Notes under the pieces: generated by a model
What the model was told of the DNA's origin: nothing
What the model saw: the letters and a program-made list of their open reading frames with translations, nothing else
Database searches by the model: none
Shown: positions 25,491-34,612 of the stretch, in pieces
Layout of the letters: each line of letters opens with the position of its first letter
Position numbering within the stretch: position 1 is the stretch's first letter
Assembly: GCA_002422545.1 (NCBI GenBank)
Contig: DIWF01000021.1
Coordinates: 1 to 64,000, forward strand
Source of the DNA: Firmicutes bacterium UBA6113
Lineage (GTDB): Bacteria; Bacillota; Clostridia; Tissierellales; Sedimentibacteraceae
Reading direction: 5' to 3'
DNA length: 64,000 bases
Program-made: the position numbers and the translations under genes

Positions 25491-26789
25491 ATGGATAGAA
25501 TAATAAATAACAACACTTTGTATTTTGACGGTTGCAATACAGTTGAACTTGCTAGAAAATATGGAACACCGCTCTATGTAATTAGCGAAACAGCTATAGT
25601 TGAAAAATGTAAAGAAATCAAAGATACATTTCTCAATAAATATGAAAAGACAAGAGCTGCCTATGCTTCAAAGGCATTTTTGACTTTGTCCATGTGCAAA
25701 ATAATTGAAAGAGAAGGTCTCTGCATGGATGTCGTTTCAGGCGGAGAACTGTACACAGCTATGAAGGCTGATTTTCCGTCTGAAAAAATAGAATTCAACG
25801 GAAACAACAAATCAGTTGAAGAACTTCAACTTGCTGTTGACTACAACATCGGAAGGATAATAGTTGACGGCCTTGACGAACTTGACCTCATTGAAGAAAT
25901 ATGCAAGGGAAAAGGGAAAAAAGTAAACATTCTTTACAGGGTGACTCCCGGAGTAAAAAGCGATTCACACGACTATATTGTCACAGGTAAAAAGGATTCT
26001 AAGTTCGGAATACCTCTGGATGATGAAGTGATTTTCCCTGCCATAGAACATGCAATAAAATCTCCATATGTAAAATTCATGGGATTTCATTTCCACGTAG
26101 GTTCTCAGCTTCATGACAATGATTCTCACCTTAAAGCGTTGGACATAGTTCTTAAGCTCATAAAGGACACAAAAGAAAAATATGATTATGTCACTCCAGA
26201 GCTTAACATAGGCGGAGGGTTCGGAATCAAATATACAGAAGCAGACAATAAAAAACCATATGCTTACTTCCTGGACCCAATGATGGAAAAAATAGAACAG
26301 TTTTCAAAGGAACTCGAAATTGAAAGACCTGAGATTGTAATTGAGCCGGGCAGAAGCATAGTTGGAGAAGCAGGAATAACACTTTACACCATAGGGACAA
26401 TCAAGGACATAAAAGGAATCAGAAAATATGTTTCAGTTGACGGAGGAATGACCGACAACATAAGACCTGCACTTTACCAGGCAAAGTATGAAGGAATAGT
26501 TGCCAACAAGGCGGAAGAACCAAAGACAGAAACAGTAACAATATGCGGTAAGTGCTGTGAATCGGGAGACGTCCTCATCCGTGATGCACAGGTTGCAGAC
26601 GTGAAAAGAGGAGACATATTTGCAGTGTTTTCAACAGGAGCTTATGGTTATACAATGGCCAGCAACTACAATAAAAATCCTCTATTGGCCACAGTGTTGG
26701 TTAAGGAAGGAAAATCAGAAATAATAGTAAAAAGACAAAGCTATGAGCATATGATAGAAAATGAGATTATACCTGAGTCATTGAAATAA
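25491..26789 (+). CDS. lysA: Diaminopimelate decarboxylase
   Basis: The 432-residue PLP enzyme converts meso-diaminopimelate to L-lysine and CO2. The PLP lysine is K61 in AAYASKAFLT; the glycine-rich phosphate loop LNIGGGFGIKY, EPGRSIVGEAG and the CGKCCESGDVL segment with the catalytic Cys are present. AGAAGGAGA at 25475-25482 favours ATG 25491 over ATG 25485. It is followed after 11 bases by dapF, so the end of the lysine pathway is one operon. Confidence 0.93.
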   Translation: MDRIINNNTLYFDGCNTVELARKYGTPLYVISETAIVEKCKEIKDTFLNKYEKTRAAYASKAFLTLSMCKIIEREGLCMDVVSGGELYTAMKADFPSEKIEFNGNNKSVEELQLAVDYNIGRIIVDGLDELDLIEEICKGKGKKVNILYRVTPGVKSDSHDYIVTGKKDSKFGIPLDDEVIFPAIEHAIKSPYVKFMGFHFHVGSQLHDNDSHLKALDIVLKLIKDTKEKYDYVTPELNIGGGFGIKYTEADNKKPYAYFLDPMMEKIEQFSKELEIERPEIVIEPGRSIVGEAGITLYTIGTIKDIKGIRKYVSVDGGMTDNIRPALYQAKYEGIVANKAEEPKTETVTICGKCCESGDVLIRDAQVADVKRGDIFAVFSTGAYGYTMASNYNKNPLLATVLVKEGKSEIIVKRQSYEHMIENEIIPESLK

Positions 26790-26800
26790 GGAGGTCACAT

Positions 26801-27640
26801 ATGCAGTTTACCAAAATGCAGGGAGCAGGAAATGATTTTATAATCATAAACAACATGATTTTAAAACTGCCTGTGGAAAAAATACCAGCAATAGCAAAAA
26901 AGCTGTGCCAGAGAAAAGTTTCCCTGGGAGCAGACGGGTTCATGGTGGTTGATTTTCCTGAGGGAGATGCTGATTTTAAAATGCGTTTTTATAATCAGGA
27001 CGGAAGCATAGGAGAAATGTGCGGCAACGGTGCAAGGTGTATATCCCGTTACGCCTACATTAACAACATTGCAGGAAGAAAAATGATGTTTGAAACTGGA
27101 GCAGGAATTGTAGAATCCGAGGTTCTTGAAGGCCGACAGGTCAAGGTTCTGCTTAACAAACCGGAGATGGTGAAGCTTGATAATAATCTGGAAATTGATG
27201 GTGTCAAGTATGAATGTTCATATATAGAATTAGGTAATCCTGGATTGCCTCATGCTGTTGTAAAATTTAAAGGACTTCCTCATGCAGATTACAGGGACAT
27301 TTTCGAGACCGGAAGGAAAATCCGATACTATGAAAAATTTTCCAAAGGTGCCAATGTGAACTTTTTTGAAATTTTAGATGACAAGGCAGCATTGGTCAAG
27401 ACATACGAAAGAGGTGTCGAAGATTTAACGCTGGCATGTGGAACAGGTTCGGCATCTGCAGCTGTTGCCTTAATACTTAAAGGTTATTTGAAAGGTGACA
27501 AAGTAAAAATCATAGTTCCAGGAGGCGAATTGTTTGTGGAAGTTGAAAGAACAGGCAATGTTGTTCATAAGCTCTACCTCATAGGAGATACAAACATAAT
27601 AGCAACCGGTGAAATATTGGATGAAGATTTAGTTTTATAA
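26801..27640 (+). CDS. dapF: Diaminopimelate epimerase
   Basis: The 279-residue product interconverts LL- and meso-diaminopimelate. Both catalytic cysteines are visible: C74 in EMCGNGARC and the one in LACGTGSASAAV (near 218). GAGNDFIIINN at the N-terminus is typical. AAGGAGGT precedes the ATG, and lysA lies 11 bases upstream. meso-DAP also feeds the cell wall. Confidence 0.93.
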   Translation: MQFTKMQGAGNDFIIINNMILKLPVEKIPAIAKKLCQRKVSLGADGFMVVDFPEGDADFKMRFYNQDGSIGEMCGNGARCISRYAYINNIAGRKMMFETGAGIVESEVLEGRQVKVLLNKPEMVKLDNNLEIDGVKYECSYIELGNPGLPHAVVKFKGLPHADYRDIFETGRKIRYYEKFSKGANVNFFEILDDKAALVKTYERGVEDLTLACGTGSASAAVALILKGYLKGDKVKIIVPGGELFVEVERTGNVVHKLYLIGDTNIIATGEILDEDLVL

Positions 27641-27653
27641 TGTTAAATGGCAA

Positions 27654-27785
27654 TGGGACTGTTGCATTAAGTGTATTCATGTCATCCTGAGCGGCAGCGA
27701 AGGATCTCATCTTTTGAATTCTGAGATTCTTCGGGCTAAAGCCCTCAGAATGACGCGATACTAATCACTAATGCAACAGCCCCAT
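27654..27785. repeat. GTCATCCTGAG-type dispersed repeat with inverted ends
   Basis: Outer arms GGGACTGTTGCATTA and TAATGCAACAGCCCC are near-perfect inverted repeats. Inside are GTCATCCTGAGCGGCAGCGA at the left and CTCAGAATGACGCG at the right, plus GAGATTCTTCGGGCTAAAGC. The whole can fold into one long hairpin. It lies between convergent genes and may act as a bidirectional terminator or a MITE. Confidence 0.75.
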
Positions 27786-27805
27786 TTTATTATATCGAAG
27801 AAATA

Positions 27806-28726
27806 TTAACTTAACTTCTGCAGATCTTCAATCATTCCTATATATTCTTTTGCAAGTTCTGAAACAGGATGGCTGATGTTGCTTATCCATCCAAGCTCTA
27901 CGGAAAACCTGTCGTCAAGCAATTCAAATGCCCGAATATTATTATAATAGTCAATTTTTTTATAGGCATTTGTATATGCTGCAATTGAATAGGCATCTGT
28001 GTTTTGCAGAACCTCATGCATGGTACTTCGGTCAGACACTACTATGCGGTTCTTCCGTTTGTATATTTCAATATCCTCCAATTCTGAAGAAAAGTTGAAA
28101 TTCGTGTCTGTGTACATTACAATAGGATAATCATTAAGCATTTCCAAAGTGACACCGGACCCATTGAACGAGTAAAGAGGGCTGTTTTTTCCTACTGTTA
28201 CTGATGCAGGACAGGCAAGTATAGGATGGTATGACAGACCGCGGGATTTTAACAAGTGCAATGTGATCTTTTTGTGGTTTTGGGATAAAAGCAACACGCC
28301 AATTTCTGCCCTATGGGAACTCACATTATTGACAATATCCAAAAAGGAGCATTCCAAAAAAGAAAATTCAGTGTGATGATTTGAGTACTTGCTGCACAAC
28401 TGCAAGAACAGCAAATGAGCAAAGCGCATGTATTGACAGGCAACAGAAAATGTCAGGGATGGATTTTTGCCATAGGTCGAACAAAATTCCTGAGTCAGGC
28501 GAAACTGGCTGTACGTCGCCATGGCATGGTTTAGAAACTCACAGCCGAAATTTGTCAATTCTACACCTTTGGATGTACGGTTGAAAATAGGCTGTCCAAC
28601 CTCATCTTCAAGATTTTTTATGGACTGTGACAAGTTTGATTGTGATAAATACAGGTTCTTTGCAGCCTTGTTCATTGAACCGCATTCAGCAATTTTGATT
28701 ACATGTTCTATCTGATCTAAACGCAT
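27806..28726 (-). CDS. LysR-family transcriptional regulator
   Basis: The 306-residue product has the N-terminal winged helix-turn-helix MRLDQIEHVIKIAECGSMNK...NLYLSQSNLSQSIKNLEDEV and a periplasmic-binding-like effector domain (about 90-300). AAGGTGAGGG precedes the start. It is divergent from the symporter/D-aminoacylase operon with a palindrome between them, the classic arrangement for a LysR activator of the neighbouring operon. The effector is unknown; an N-acyl amino acid is possible. Confidence 0.88.
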   Translation of the reverse strand: MRLDQIEHVIKIAECGSMNKAAKNLYLSQSNLSQSIKNLEDEVGQPIFNRTSKGVELTNFGCEFLNHAMATYSQFRLTQEFCSTYGKNPSLTFSVACQYMRFAHLLFLQLCSKYSNHHTEFSFLECSFLDIVNNVSSHRAEIGVLLLSQNHKKITLHLLKSRGLSYHPILACPASVTVGKNSPLYSFNGSGVTLEMLNDYPIVMYTDTNFNFSSELEDIEIYKRKNRIVVSDRSTMHEVLQNTDAYSIAAYTNAYKKIDYYNNIRAFELLDDRFSVELGWISNISHPVSELAKEYIGMIEDLQKLS

Positions 28727-28738
28727 AATACCCTCACC

Positions 28739-28757
28739 TTATAAGTATTGCTTATAA
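28739..28757. promoter_or_regulatory. Candidate LysR operator
   Basis: TTATAAG-TATTG-CTTATAA is a perfect 7-bp-arm palindrome containing a T-N11-A core. It starts 13 bases before the LysR start codon, which suggests autoregulation and control of the divergent operon. Confidence 0.6.
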
Positions 28758-28828
28758 CTTCTAATTAAAAATATATATTAACTGTTTATACTAGTCAAGC
28801 ATTATAATTAAAATGAGGAGGGATGAAT

Positions 28829-30208
28829 ATGAATAATAAAAAAATCAGTCTGGCAGAAAAGCTCGGCTACGGTTCTTTTTCTATTTCATGCAATATAGTC
28901 GTCCAGTTTGTAAGCACATTTATCTTGTTCTATTATACAAATGTTTTTAAGATATCTCCGGCTGTTGCCGGGGCTATAGTCAGTTTTGGCGTTATTTGGG
29001 ACGGTATCAATGATCCGCTCATCGCCCATTTTGCAGACAACCACAGATTTAAAAACGGTGAGCGTGTCAGACCATACATGCTTTATATCTGTGTTCCCCT
29101 GGCCATAACTACAATTCTGATGTTTATGCCTTTTAATATGCCGCAGAACATGAAGCCTTTTTATGGAATGCTTATGTATGTTATTTTTTATTCTTTTACA
29201 ACATTTTTACGTCTGCCGTCATATGCCATGCCCATACTGGCTACTTCTGATGGAATGGAACGCATAAGCATAAACACATATACTTCTGGCGGAGCTAGTC
29301 TTGGTGGAGTTTTGGCAAGTGTGTTGTGCTGGCCTTTAGTCCGTATCTTTTCCGGTGTTGACACTAATGGTGACATGATAAATCCAAGCCGAGGTTTTCC
29401 GCTTGCAGCAGCTGTAATCGGAGTATTTGTAATTGCCGGTGCACTTTTTTCATATTTTACTTCCCATGAGCGTGTTAAACCAAAAAATGAAAACGAGGAA
29501 AAGCTTTCTTTGGTTAAATCGTTCACTATTGTCATGAGGAATTACAATTTTAGATGGAACACTGCATTTTCAACACTCTATTTTGTCAACAACGCTCTTC
29601 TCACCTCTACTCTTGTTTATTACTGTTCATATGTTTTTAAGGATTCAGGACTTACAACTTATGTAATGGCTGCATTTGCAGTTGGCTCAATCATAGCATT
29701 GCCTTTTATAAAACGTCTGGACAAAGCCATTGGTAGACGCAGAGCCATGATGCTTGGTGCAGCATTAATATTCATAAGCAAAATACCATTTCTGATTTTT
29801 CCTATGAATGTTTTTGCCATGTATATAAATGCTTTCATTATGGGATTGTCGGTTGCGCTCAACATTGTTACTTTCAGCACAACACGTGCCGAAGTTGCAG
29901 ACCATGTTGAGTATCAGAACAACCGCCGAATTGACAGCATGGTCATTAACTTCATGGGGTTTCTGAACAAGTGCGGTACATCCATCACAACTCTTATAAT
30001 CGGAATATCTCTGCAGATGGCAGGATATAATGCTGACTTGAAAATTCAGCCTCAATCTGTAACTACAACTCTGATTGCTCTAATCGGGTGGATGTCACTT
30101 GCTATGTCTGTTGTTATGTTTTTCTGCGCAGCAAAAATTACAATTGAAGAAACTGTAAAACAAATGAGCCGGGAAAAAGAACTTGCAGCAGAACAGCTTC
30201 TTTCTTGA
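28829..30208 (+). CDS. MFS transporter of the GPH (glycoside/cation symporter) type
   Basis: The 459-residue membrane protein has about 12 segments. The opening KISLAEKLGYGSFSISCNIV and GVIWDGINDPLIAHFADN match GPH sugar-cation symporters. GAGGAGG at 28816-28822 favours ATG 28829 over ATG 28823. It is followed 24 bases later by a D-aminoacylase, so the transported substrate may be an N-acyl-D-amino acid, peptide or amino sugar rather than a plain sugar. Confidence 0.85.
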   Translation: MNNKKISLAEKLGYGSFSISCNIVVQFVSTFILFYYTNVFKISPAVAGAIVSFGVIWDGINDPLIAHFADNHRFKNGERVRPYMLYICVPLAITTILMFMPFNMPQNMKPFYGMLMYVIFYSFTTFLRLPSYAMPILATSDGMERISINTYTSGGASLGGVLASVLCWPLVRIFSGVDTNGDMINPSRGFPLAAAVIGVFVIAGALFSYFTSHERVKPKNENEEKLSLVKSFTIVMRNYNFRWNTAFSTLYFVNNALLTSTLVYYCSYVFKDSGLTTYVMAAFAVGSIIALPFIKRLDKAIGRRRAMMLGAALIFISKIPFLIFPMNVFAMYINAFIMGLSVALNIVTFSTTRAEVADHVEYQNNRRIDSMVINFMGFLNKCGTSITTLIIGISLQMAGYNADLKIQPQSVTTTLIALIGWMSLAMSVVMFFCAAKITIEETVKQMSREKELAAEQLLS

Positions 30209-30232
30209 CATCCAAAAAACCAGGAGGTAATT

Positions 30233-31879
30233 ATGATTGATATTTTAATAAAAGGAGCAACCATCATTGACGGGTCCGGAAATCCGGCATATAAAGGTGA
30301 TGTTGCCATACAGAACAATAAAATTGTAAAAATAGGCGAAGTAAATGAGCCATCAAAAAAGACAATCGATGCACAGGGACTTGTACTTTCACCGGGATTT
30401 ATTGATGTGCACGGTCATTCGGATATGTTTGCATTTGTCGATCCGGATAGGTCATCAAAGTTGTGCCAGGGCATAACAACTGAAATATGCGGTCAGTGCG
30501 GATTGGGACCGGCTCCTGTAGGTTCAGAATACATAAGTCAATATACGTCATATTTCAGGAGCCAGGGCGCACCAATTTATCCTGAATGCAATACTTTTAC
30601 AACATTCGGCAAGTACCTGGACTATATGAGTACACTTTCTTTGGGAATAAACATGGTTTATTTCATTCCCCACGGCACAGTCAGAATGGCTGCTATGGGA
30701 TTGTCACCGGAAAAACCTACAGCAAATCAGCTTGAAAAAATGACTGAATTGGTTGATGAAGGAATGAAAAGAGGAGCTCTTGGCCTATCAAGCGGACTCA
30801 TGTATGCTCCGGGCATGTTTGCTGACAGCGGGGAACTCGAAGCGCTGTGTAAAGTAGTTGGTCAATATGGAGGGATCTACACTTCTCACATAAGGGACCA
30901 GGGAAATCAGCTTGAAGAGTGTGTTGCAGAAACAATAAGAATTGCGGAGTCTTCCGGTGCCAGAGCAAATATATCGCACCATAAGGCCAGCGGAAAAAAT
31001 AACTGGGGCAAGGTCAAAAACACATGCAGCATGATTCATAATGCCAATATACCGGTTATGCATGATGTATATCCATATGCAGCAAGTTCAACAGTGATAC
31101 GATCAACACTTCCGCCCAATGTGCAAAAAATGGACCAAGAAGATATAATCACGTACCTGAAAGACGTCGGAAATCACGAGCTGCTTAAAAAATCCATATT
31201 CAATCCGGACAAGAACTTTGAAAGCCCTCTCAGTTCATGCGGATATGATGGAATACTGATATTTGACGCCACTCATACTAAGGATGCCATCGGCAAGACT
31301 ATAGAGCAATATGCTGATTATCTCAACATACCACAATTTGATGCTTTTATAAAAATTTTGACAGAAAATTCCTTAGGTGCCGGTTATATAGGATTTTCTA
31401 TGTCGGAAGATGATGTGGAAACTCTGGTTGCAGATTCACTTTGCATGTTCGGGACGGACGGCCTGTATGTTCCGGGAATGCCCATGACACACCCAAGGGC
31501 AATAGGAACATTCCCACGAATACTGGGAAGGTATGTGCGAGAAAAGCATGTCATTACTCTTGAAGAAGCAATACGCAAAATGACTTCGCTTCCGGCTAAA
31601 TTTTATGGCTTGGAGAACAAGGGAGAAATAAATGTGGGAATGGATGCGGATATTGTTCTTTTCGATGCTGATACAATAATCGACCATTCAGATTATCAGC
31701 ATCCGCTGCTTCAAAATGAAGGAATACATCTTGTGATAGTAAACGGGAAAATTGCCGTTGAACATGACAAGTATCTCGGCATTAAAAATGGAAGACTGCT
31801 GAAGGCAAGACATGGCAAGGGCTTGTTTAAAAATCTCACGTTTTCAACAAAAATGAGATCCTTCATTAACATAGGATGA
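30233..31879 (+). CDS. N-acyl-D-amino-acid deacylase (D-aminoacylase)
   Basis: The 548-residue amidohydrolase releases D-amino acids from N-acyl-D-amino acids. The metal motif H60-x-H62 in FIDVHGHSDMF, the bridging-cysteine region TTEICGQCGLGPAP, HIRDQ, ISHHKASG and the late D of MFGTDG are visible. GGAGG precedes the ATG. With the adjacent symporter it forms a two-gene uptake and hydrolysis unit under the divergent LysR regulator. Dihydroorotase-like or D-glutamate-specific activity is possible. Confidence 0.88.
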   Translation: MIDILIKGATIIDGSGNPAYKGDVAIQNNKIVKIGEVNEPSKKTIDAQGLVLSPGFIDVHGHSDMFAFVDPDRSSKLCQGITTEICGQCGLGPAPVGSEYISQYTSYFRSQGAPIYPECNTFTTFGKYLDYMSTLSLGINMVYFIPHGTVRMAAMGLSPEKPTANQLEKMTELVDEGMKRGALGLSSGLMYAPGMFADSGELEALCKVVGQYGGIYTSHIRDQGNQLEECVAETIRIAESSGARANISHHKASGKNNWGKVKNTCSMIHNANIPVMHDVYPYAASSTVIRSTLPPNVQKMDQEDIITYLKDVGNHELLKKSIFNPDKNFESPLSSCGYDGILIFDATHTKDAIGKTIEQYADYLNIPQFDAFIKILTENSLGAGYIGFSMSEDDVETLVADSLCMFGTDGLYVPGMPMTHPRAIGTFPRILGRYVREKHVITLEEAIRKMTSLPAKFYGLENKGEINVGMDADIVLFDADTIIDHSDYQHPLLQNEGIHLVIVNGKIAVEHDKYLGIKNGRLLKARHGKGLFKNLTFSTKMRSFINIG

Positions 31880-31945
31880 CGAAAATAGATCGGTCAGGAA
31901 GAACCGTCCCCACTGGGTCCCACAAAATGTTGATATTATCAAATT

Positions 31946-32019
31946 GTAGGGGCGGATCTTGTGTCCGCCCGTGTCATTATCTCAATAATGCTGTTGGAGG
32001 ACAGTAGTCCTCCCATACA
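31946..32019. repeat. Full unit of the GTAGGGG/CCCCTAC dispersed repeat
   Basis: The left arm GTAGGGGCGGATCTTGTGTC begins at 31946 and the right arm, GGAGGACAGTAGTCCTCCCA, begins at 31996. Each arm is itself palindromic. The right terminal CCCCTAC has drifted to CCCATAC. Confidence 0.75.
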
Positions 32020-32141
32020 TGCTTGAAACAACTTTGTCATCAATTGACTGCAATATTAGATTGTAGTTTTTTATTTCCGTATAATTTAGTTATGTGTTAT
32101 AATATAATTAAAAAAATAATGTGCTGAATCGGCAGGTAAAT

Positions 32142-32834
32142 ATGGAAAGAAGCAGAACAGGATGTCTTGTGATTCACGGTTTTGGTGGAGGCATACACGA
32201 AATCGAAACGCTGGCGGACCACCTTAAGGAAGAAGGATACCAAGTGGCATGTCCGCGGCTCAAGGGTCATACAGGAAACAGAGTACACATGAAAAAAGCC
32301 ACATACCATGATTGGATTGCTTCCGCTGAAACGGAACTGATTAGGCTCAGTCAGAAGACTGATGATATTGTCCTCATAGGGTTTTCCATGGGTGGTCTCA
32401 TAGCTGTGAACCTTGCATGCAAGTATAGGGTCAGAGCAATTATTACTATCAATACTCCCATTTATTATTGGGAACTGAAAAGAGTGGCCATAAACATTGC
32501 AGAAGATGTAAAGTACAAAAAGTCAGAGCATATCAGAAGGTATCTCAGCGCTCAAAAAGCATCGCCCATGGTGTCCATGCTTAATTTTCTTAAGCTTCTA
32601 AAAATAACCAAGACAAAGCTTAATAAAATTGATGTGCCGTTTTTTGCAATACAGGCCAAAGACGACGACACTGTCAAGATAAAAAGCGCCTCCCACATTA
32701 TGGATAACATTTCATCTGAGATTAAGCAAGTCAAATACTACGATAAAGGCGGCCATTTAATTCTAAAAAGCAACACTGCTCCAACGGTTATCTGCGATGT
32801 TGAGGATTTCATTGATTCACTGCTTTCCAAATAG
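32142..32834 (+). CDS. Alpha/beta hydrolase (carboxylesterase/monoglyceride-lipase type)
   Basis: The 230-residue soluble protein has the oxyanion segment VIHGFGGGIHE, the nucleophile S82 in GFSMGG, Asp in IQAKDDDTV (near 181) and His in YDKGGHLIL (near 205). It matches the short clostridial carboxylesterases. The start is taken as ATG 32142 after GGCAGGTA; GTG 32121 is an alternative. The substrate is unknown. Confidence 0.85.
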   Translation: MERSRTGCLVIHGFGGGIHEIETLADHLKEEGYQVACPRLKGHTGNRVHMKKATYHDWIASAETELIRLSQKTDDIVLIGFSMGGLIAVNLACKYRVRAIITINTPIYYWELKRVAINIAEDVKYKKSEHIRRYLSAQKASPMVSMLNFLKLLKITKTKLNKIDVPFFAIQAKDDDTVKIKSASHIMDNISSEIKQVKYYDKGGHLILKSNTAPTVICDVEDFIDSLLSK

Positions 32835-32856
32835 AAGTTAAAAATATTACCAAGCT

Positions 32857-33114
32857 GTGGACAGCAGGATGGTGTACAAGGGAATAGTGTCAATAGACGA
32901 TGCATTAAGGGCAGGAAAGGAAAACCTGAAGCTCTTTGACGTAATAAACAAAGATGTCATGACCACAAGCGAGAACACTCTGCTTAGCGAGATACTGCCT
33001 ATGGCAGCAGAAGCGAAGTATCCTATTGCAGTTCTAAATGGAGGAGGGGTTTTAAAGGGTATTGTGACAAAGGCATCGGTGCTTTCATCTCTTGCAGAAC
33101 GAGAAGAAACCTAA
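32857..33114 (+). pseudogene. Orphan C-terminal CBS fragment of a ProV/OpuA-type ABC transporter ATPase
   Basis: The 85-residue frame reads YKGIVSIDDALRAGKENLKL, ...VINKDVMTTSENTLLSEILP and VLNGGGVLKGIVTKASVLSS, which corresponds to the CBS tail of glycine-betaine/proline transporter ATPases. No ATPase domain, permease or binding protein is nearby, and there is no clear ribosome binding site. It is most likely a remnant of a deleted opu operon. Confidence 0.7.
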
Positions 33115-33127
33115 TTTTCCACAAACC

Positions 33128-33199
33128 GTAGGGGCGGATCTTGTGTCCGCCCGTATTACTAATCCGTATCTACGGGAGGACACGAGGTCCTCCCCTACA
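33128..33199. repeat. Full unit of the GTAGGGG/CCCCTAC dispersed repeat
   Basis: The 72-base element starts GTAGGGGCGGATCTTGTG and ends GGTCCTCCCCTACA, with inverted outer ends and internal palindromes CGGGAGGACACGAGGTCCTC and GGCGGATCTTGTGTCCGCC. It is the best-preserved unit in the window. Confidence 0.85.
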
Positions 33200-33253
33200 A
33201 AATATGATTTTGAGTTCACTGACGATTACTAATATTTATTAGCCCGATGGGGC

Positions 33254-34186
33254 TTAATTTGTTTCAGATGATTTTTTTACAAACAATCCTTTTACAGATT
33301 CGAGACTTAAGTTTGTTATAACAAGTCCCATTAGGATTACAATTGCTCCAAGCCACTGCATGGCAGTAAGTTTTTCGGACAGCACTATCCTTGCAGTCAA
33401 AAGGCCTGTTATGGGAACCATTAGTGACAAAGGCGCAACCTTTCCCATGGGATATTTCACAATGAGTTTGCTCCAGAAACCGTAGCCAAAAAGTGTTGCT
33501 CCGAAGGCCAGGTATAAAACTGCAAATATAGACATGCCGTTAAGATTTGAAATTGCACCTGCAATTTCCTGAGGAGTGTTCAAAACCAGTGCAAAAATAA
33601 GCATGGGCACAGGCGGAATAAGACCTGACCAAACCACAAGGCTGAACATGTCAAGCTTCTTGCCCTCTGCAGCTGCCTTCTCCGAGGCGATTCTTGATAT
33701 TATGTTAGAGGCTGCCCAGAAGATTGGCGCACATGCTGTCAGGATTATTGCCGGAAGAGGTATGGCAGAAATTCCTCCTGATACTGCAGCCATAGCAATT
33801 ATAACAAGTCCTGCCATAGCAATTAATGAACCCACTACTTGTTTAGATTTAATTTTTTCCTTCAGAAAAATCATTGCCATAATTGGTGATATAAAAGCCT
33901 GGAACTGCAGCACTATTGAAGCAAGCCCTGCTGGCATTCCTATTTCCATAGCATAAAACAGGCATGAAAACTGCAGCACGCCCACAAATAATCCGTAAAA
34001 TATTATGTATTTCCATTCCGTGTCTGGTTTCTTGACAATAAAAACTGCCGGAAAGGCTGTTATCAAGTATCTTAAGGCAACAAGAAGCATGGAGGGCACC
34101 CCACCCAGACCAAGCTTTATTACCGTGAAGTTAGCTCCCCAGATTATTACCACCATCAACGCAACCAACATATCTTTCTTCTTCAT
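33254..34186 (-). CDS. EamA-family (drug/metabolite superfamily) transporter
   Basis: The 310-residue protein has ten predicted membrane segments as two EamA repeats (about 5-135 and 150-295). Landmarks are IIWGANFTVIKLGL at the N-terminus and LMVPITGLLTARIVLSEKLT in the second repeat. AGAGGTGG precedes the start. A short hairpin AGCCC-CATC-GGGCT follows the stop (33240-33253). The substrate is unknown; members export amino acids or metabolites. Confidence 0.88.
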   Translation of the reverse strand: MKKKDMLVALMVVIIWGANFTVIKLGLGGVPSMLLVALRYLITAFPAVFIVKKPDTEWKYIIFYGLFVGVLQFSCLFYAMEIGMPAGLASIVLQFQAFISPIMAMIFLKEKIKSKQVVGSLIAMAGLVIIAMAAVSGGISAIPLPAIILTACAPIFWAASNIISRIASEKAAAEGKKLDMFSLVVWSGLIPPVPMLIFALVLNTPQEIAGAISNLNGMSIFAVLYLAFGATLFGYGFWSKLIVKYPMGKVAPLSLMVPITGLLTARIVLSEKLTAMQWLGAIVILMGLVITNLSLESVKGLFVKKSSETN

Positions 34187-34612
34187 TTTCCACCTCTACC
34201 AAATTCATTATTGAATAATCATTTGTATTCATTATACACAGCCGCATTTTCGTTGGCAATAGAGGTGTTGAAGTTATTAATTTAACAATAAGGCTGGTTG
34301 AATTACAATCTAATATTTGATTTTACATTGCAGCATATCACATGGTTCCTGATCATCACAAAATGATGGAACTTGACTGTTTGACCTTAATGGAGCAATG
34401 AAATCTATATGTGATTAAGGGAATTTATTGAGGAAATACATCTAATTTATGAGAATTTCAACATTTCCCTGGAAATAATCTGAAATTTGTGATAGTATTA
34501 TTTTATAATGATTAATATTTACACTATTGATACCGATATATAAACGACAGTTCTTTTATCGGTTCTGTTTTTGTGTTATAATATTTCGATTTTGTTGAAG
34601 GGAATGAAAATT
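34187..34612. other. Intergenic region upstream of the topoisomerase genes
   Basis: No gene is seen here. A -10 box TATAAT lies at 34577-34582, about 30 bases before the start; its -35 is poor. The rest is AT-rich with no repeat or RNA element that I recognise. Confidence 0.5.
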
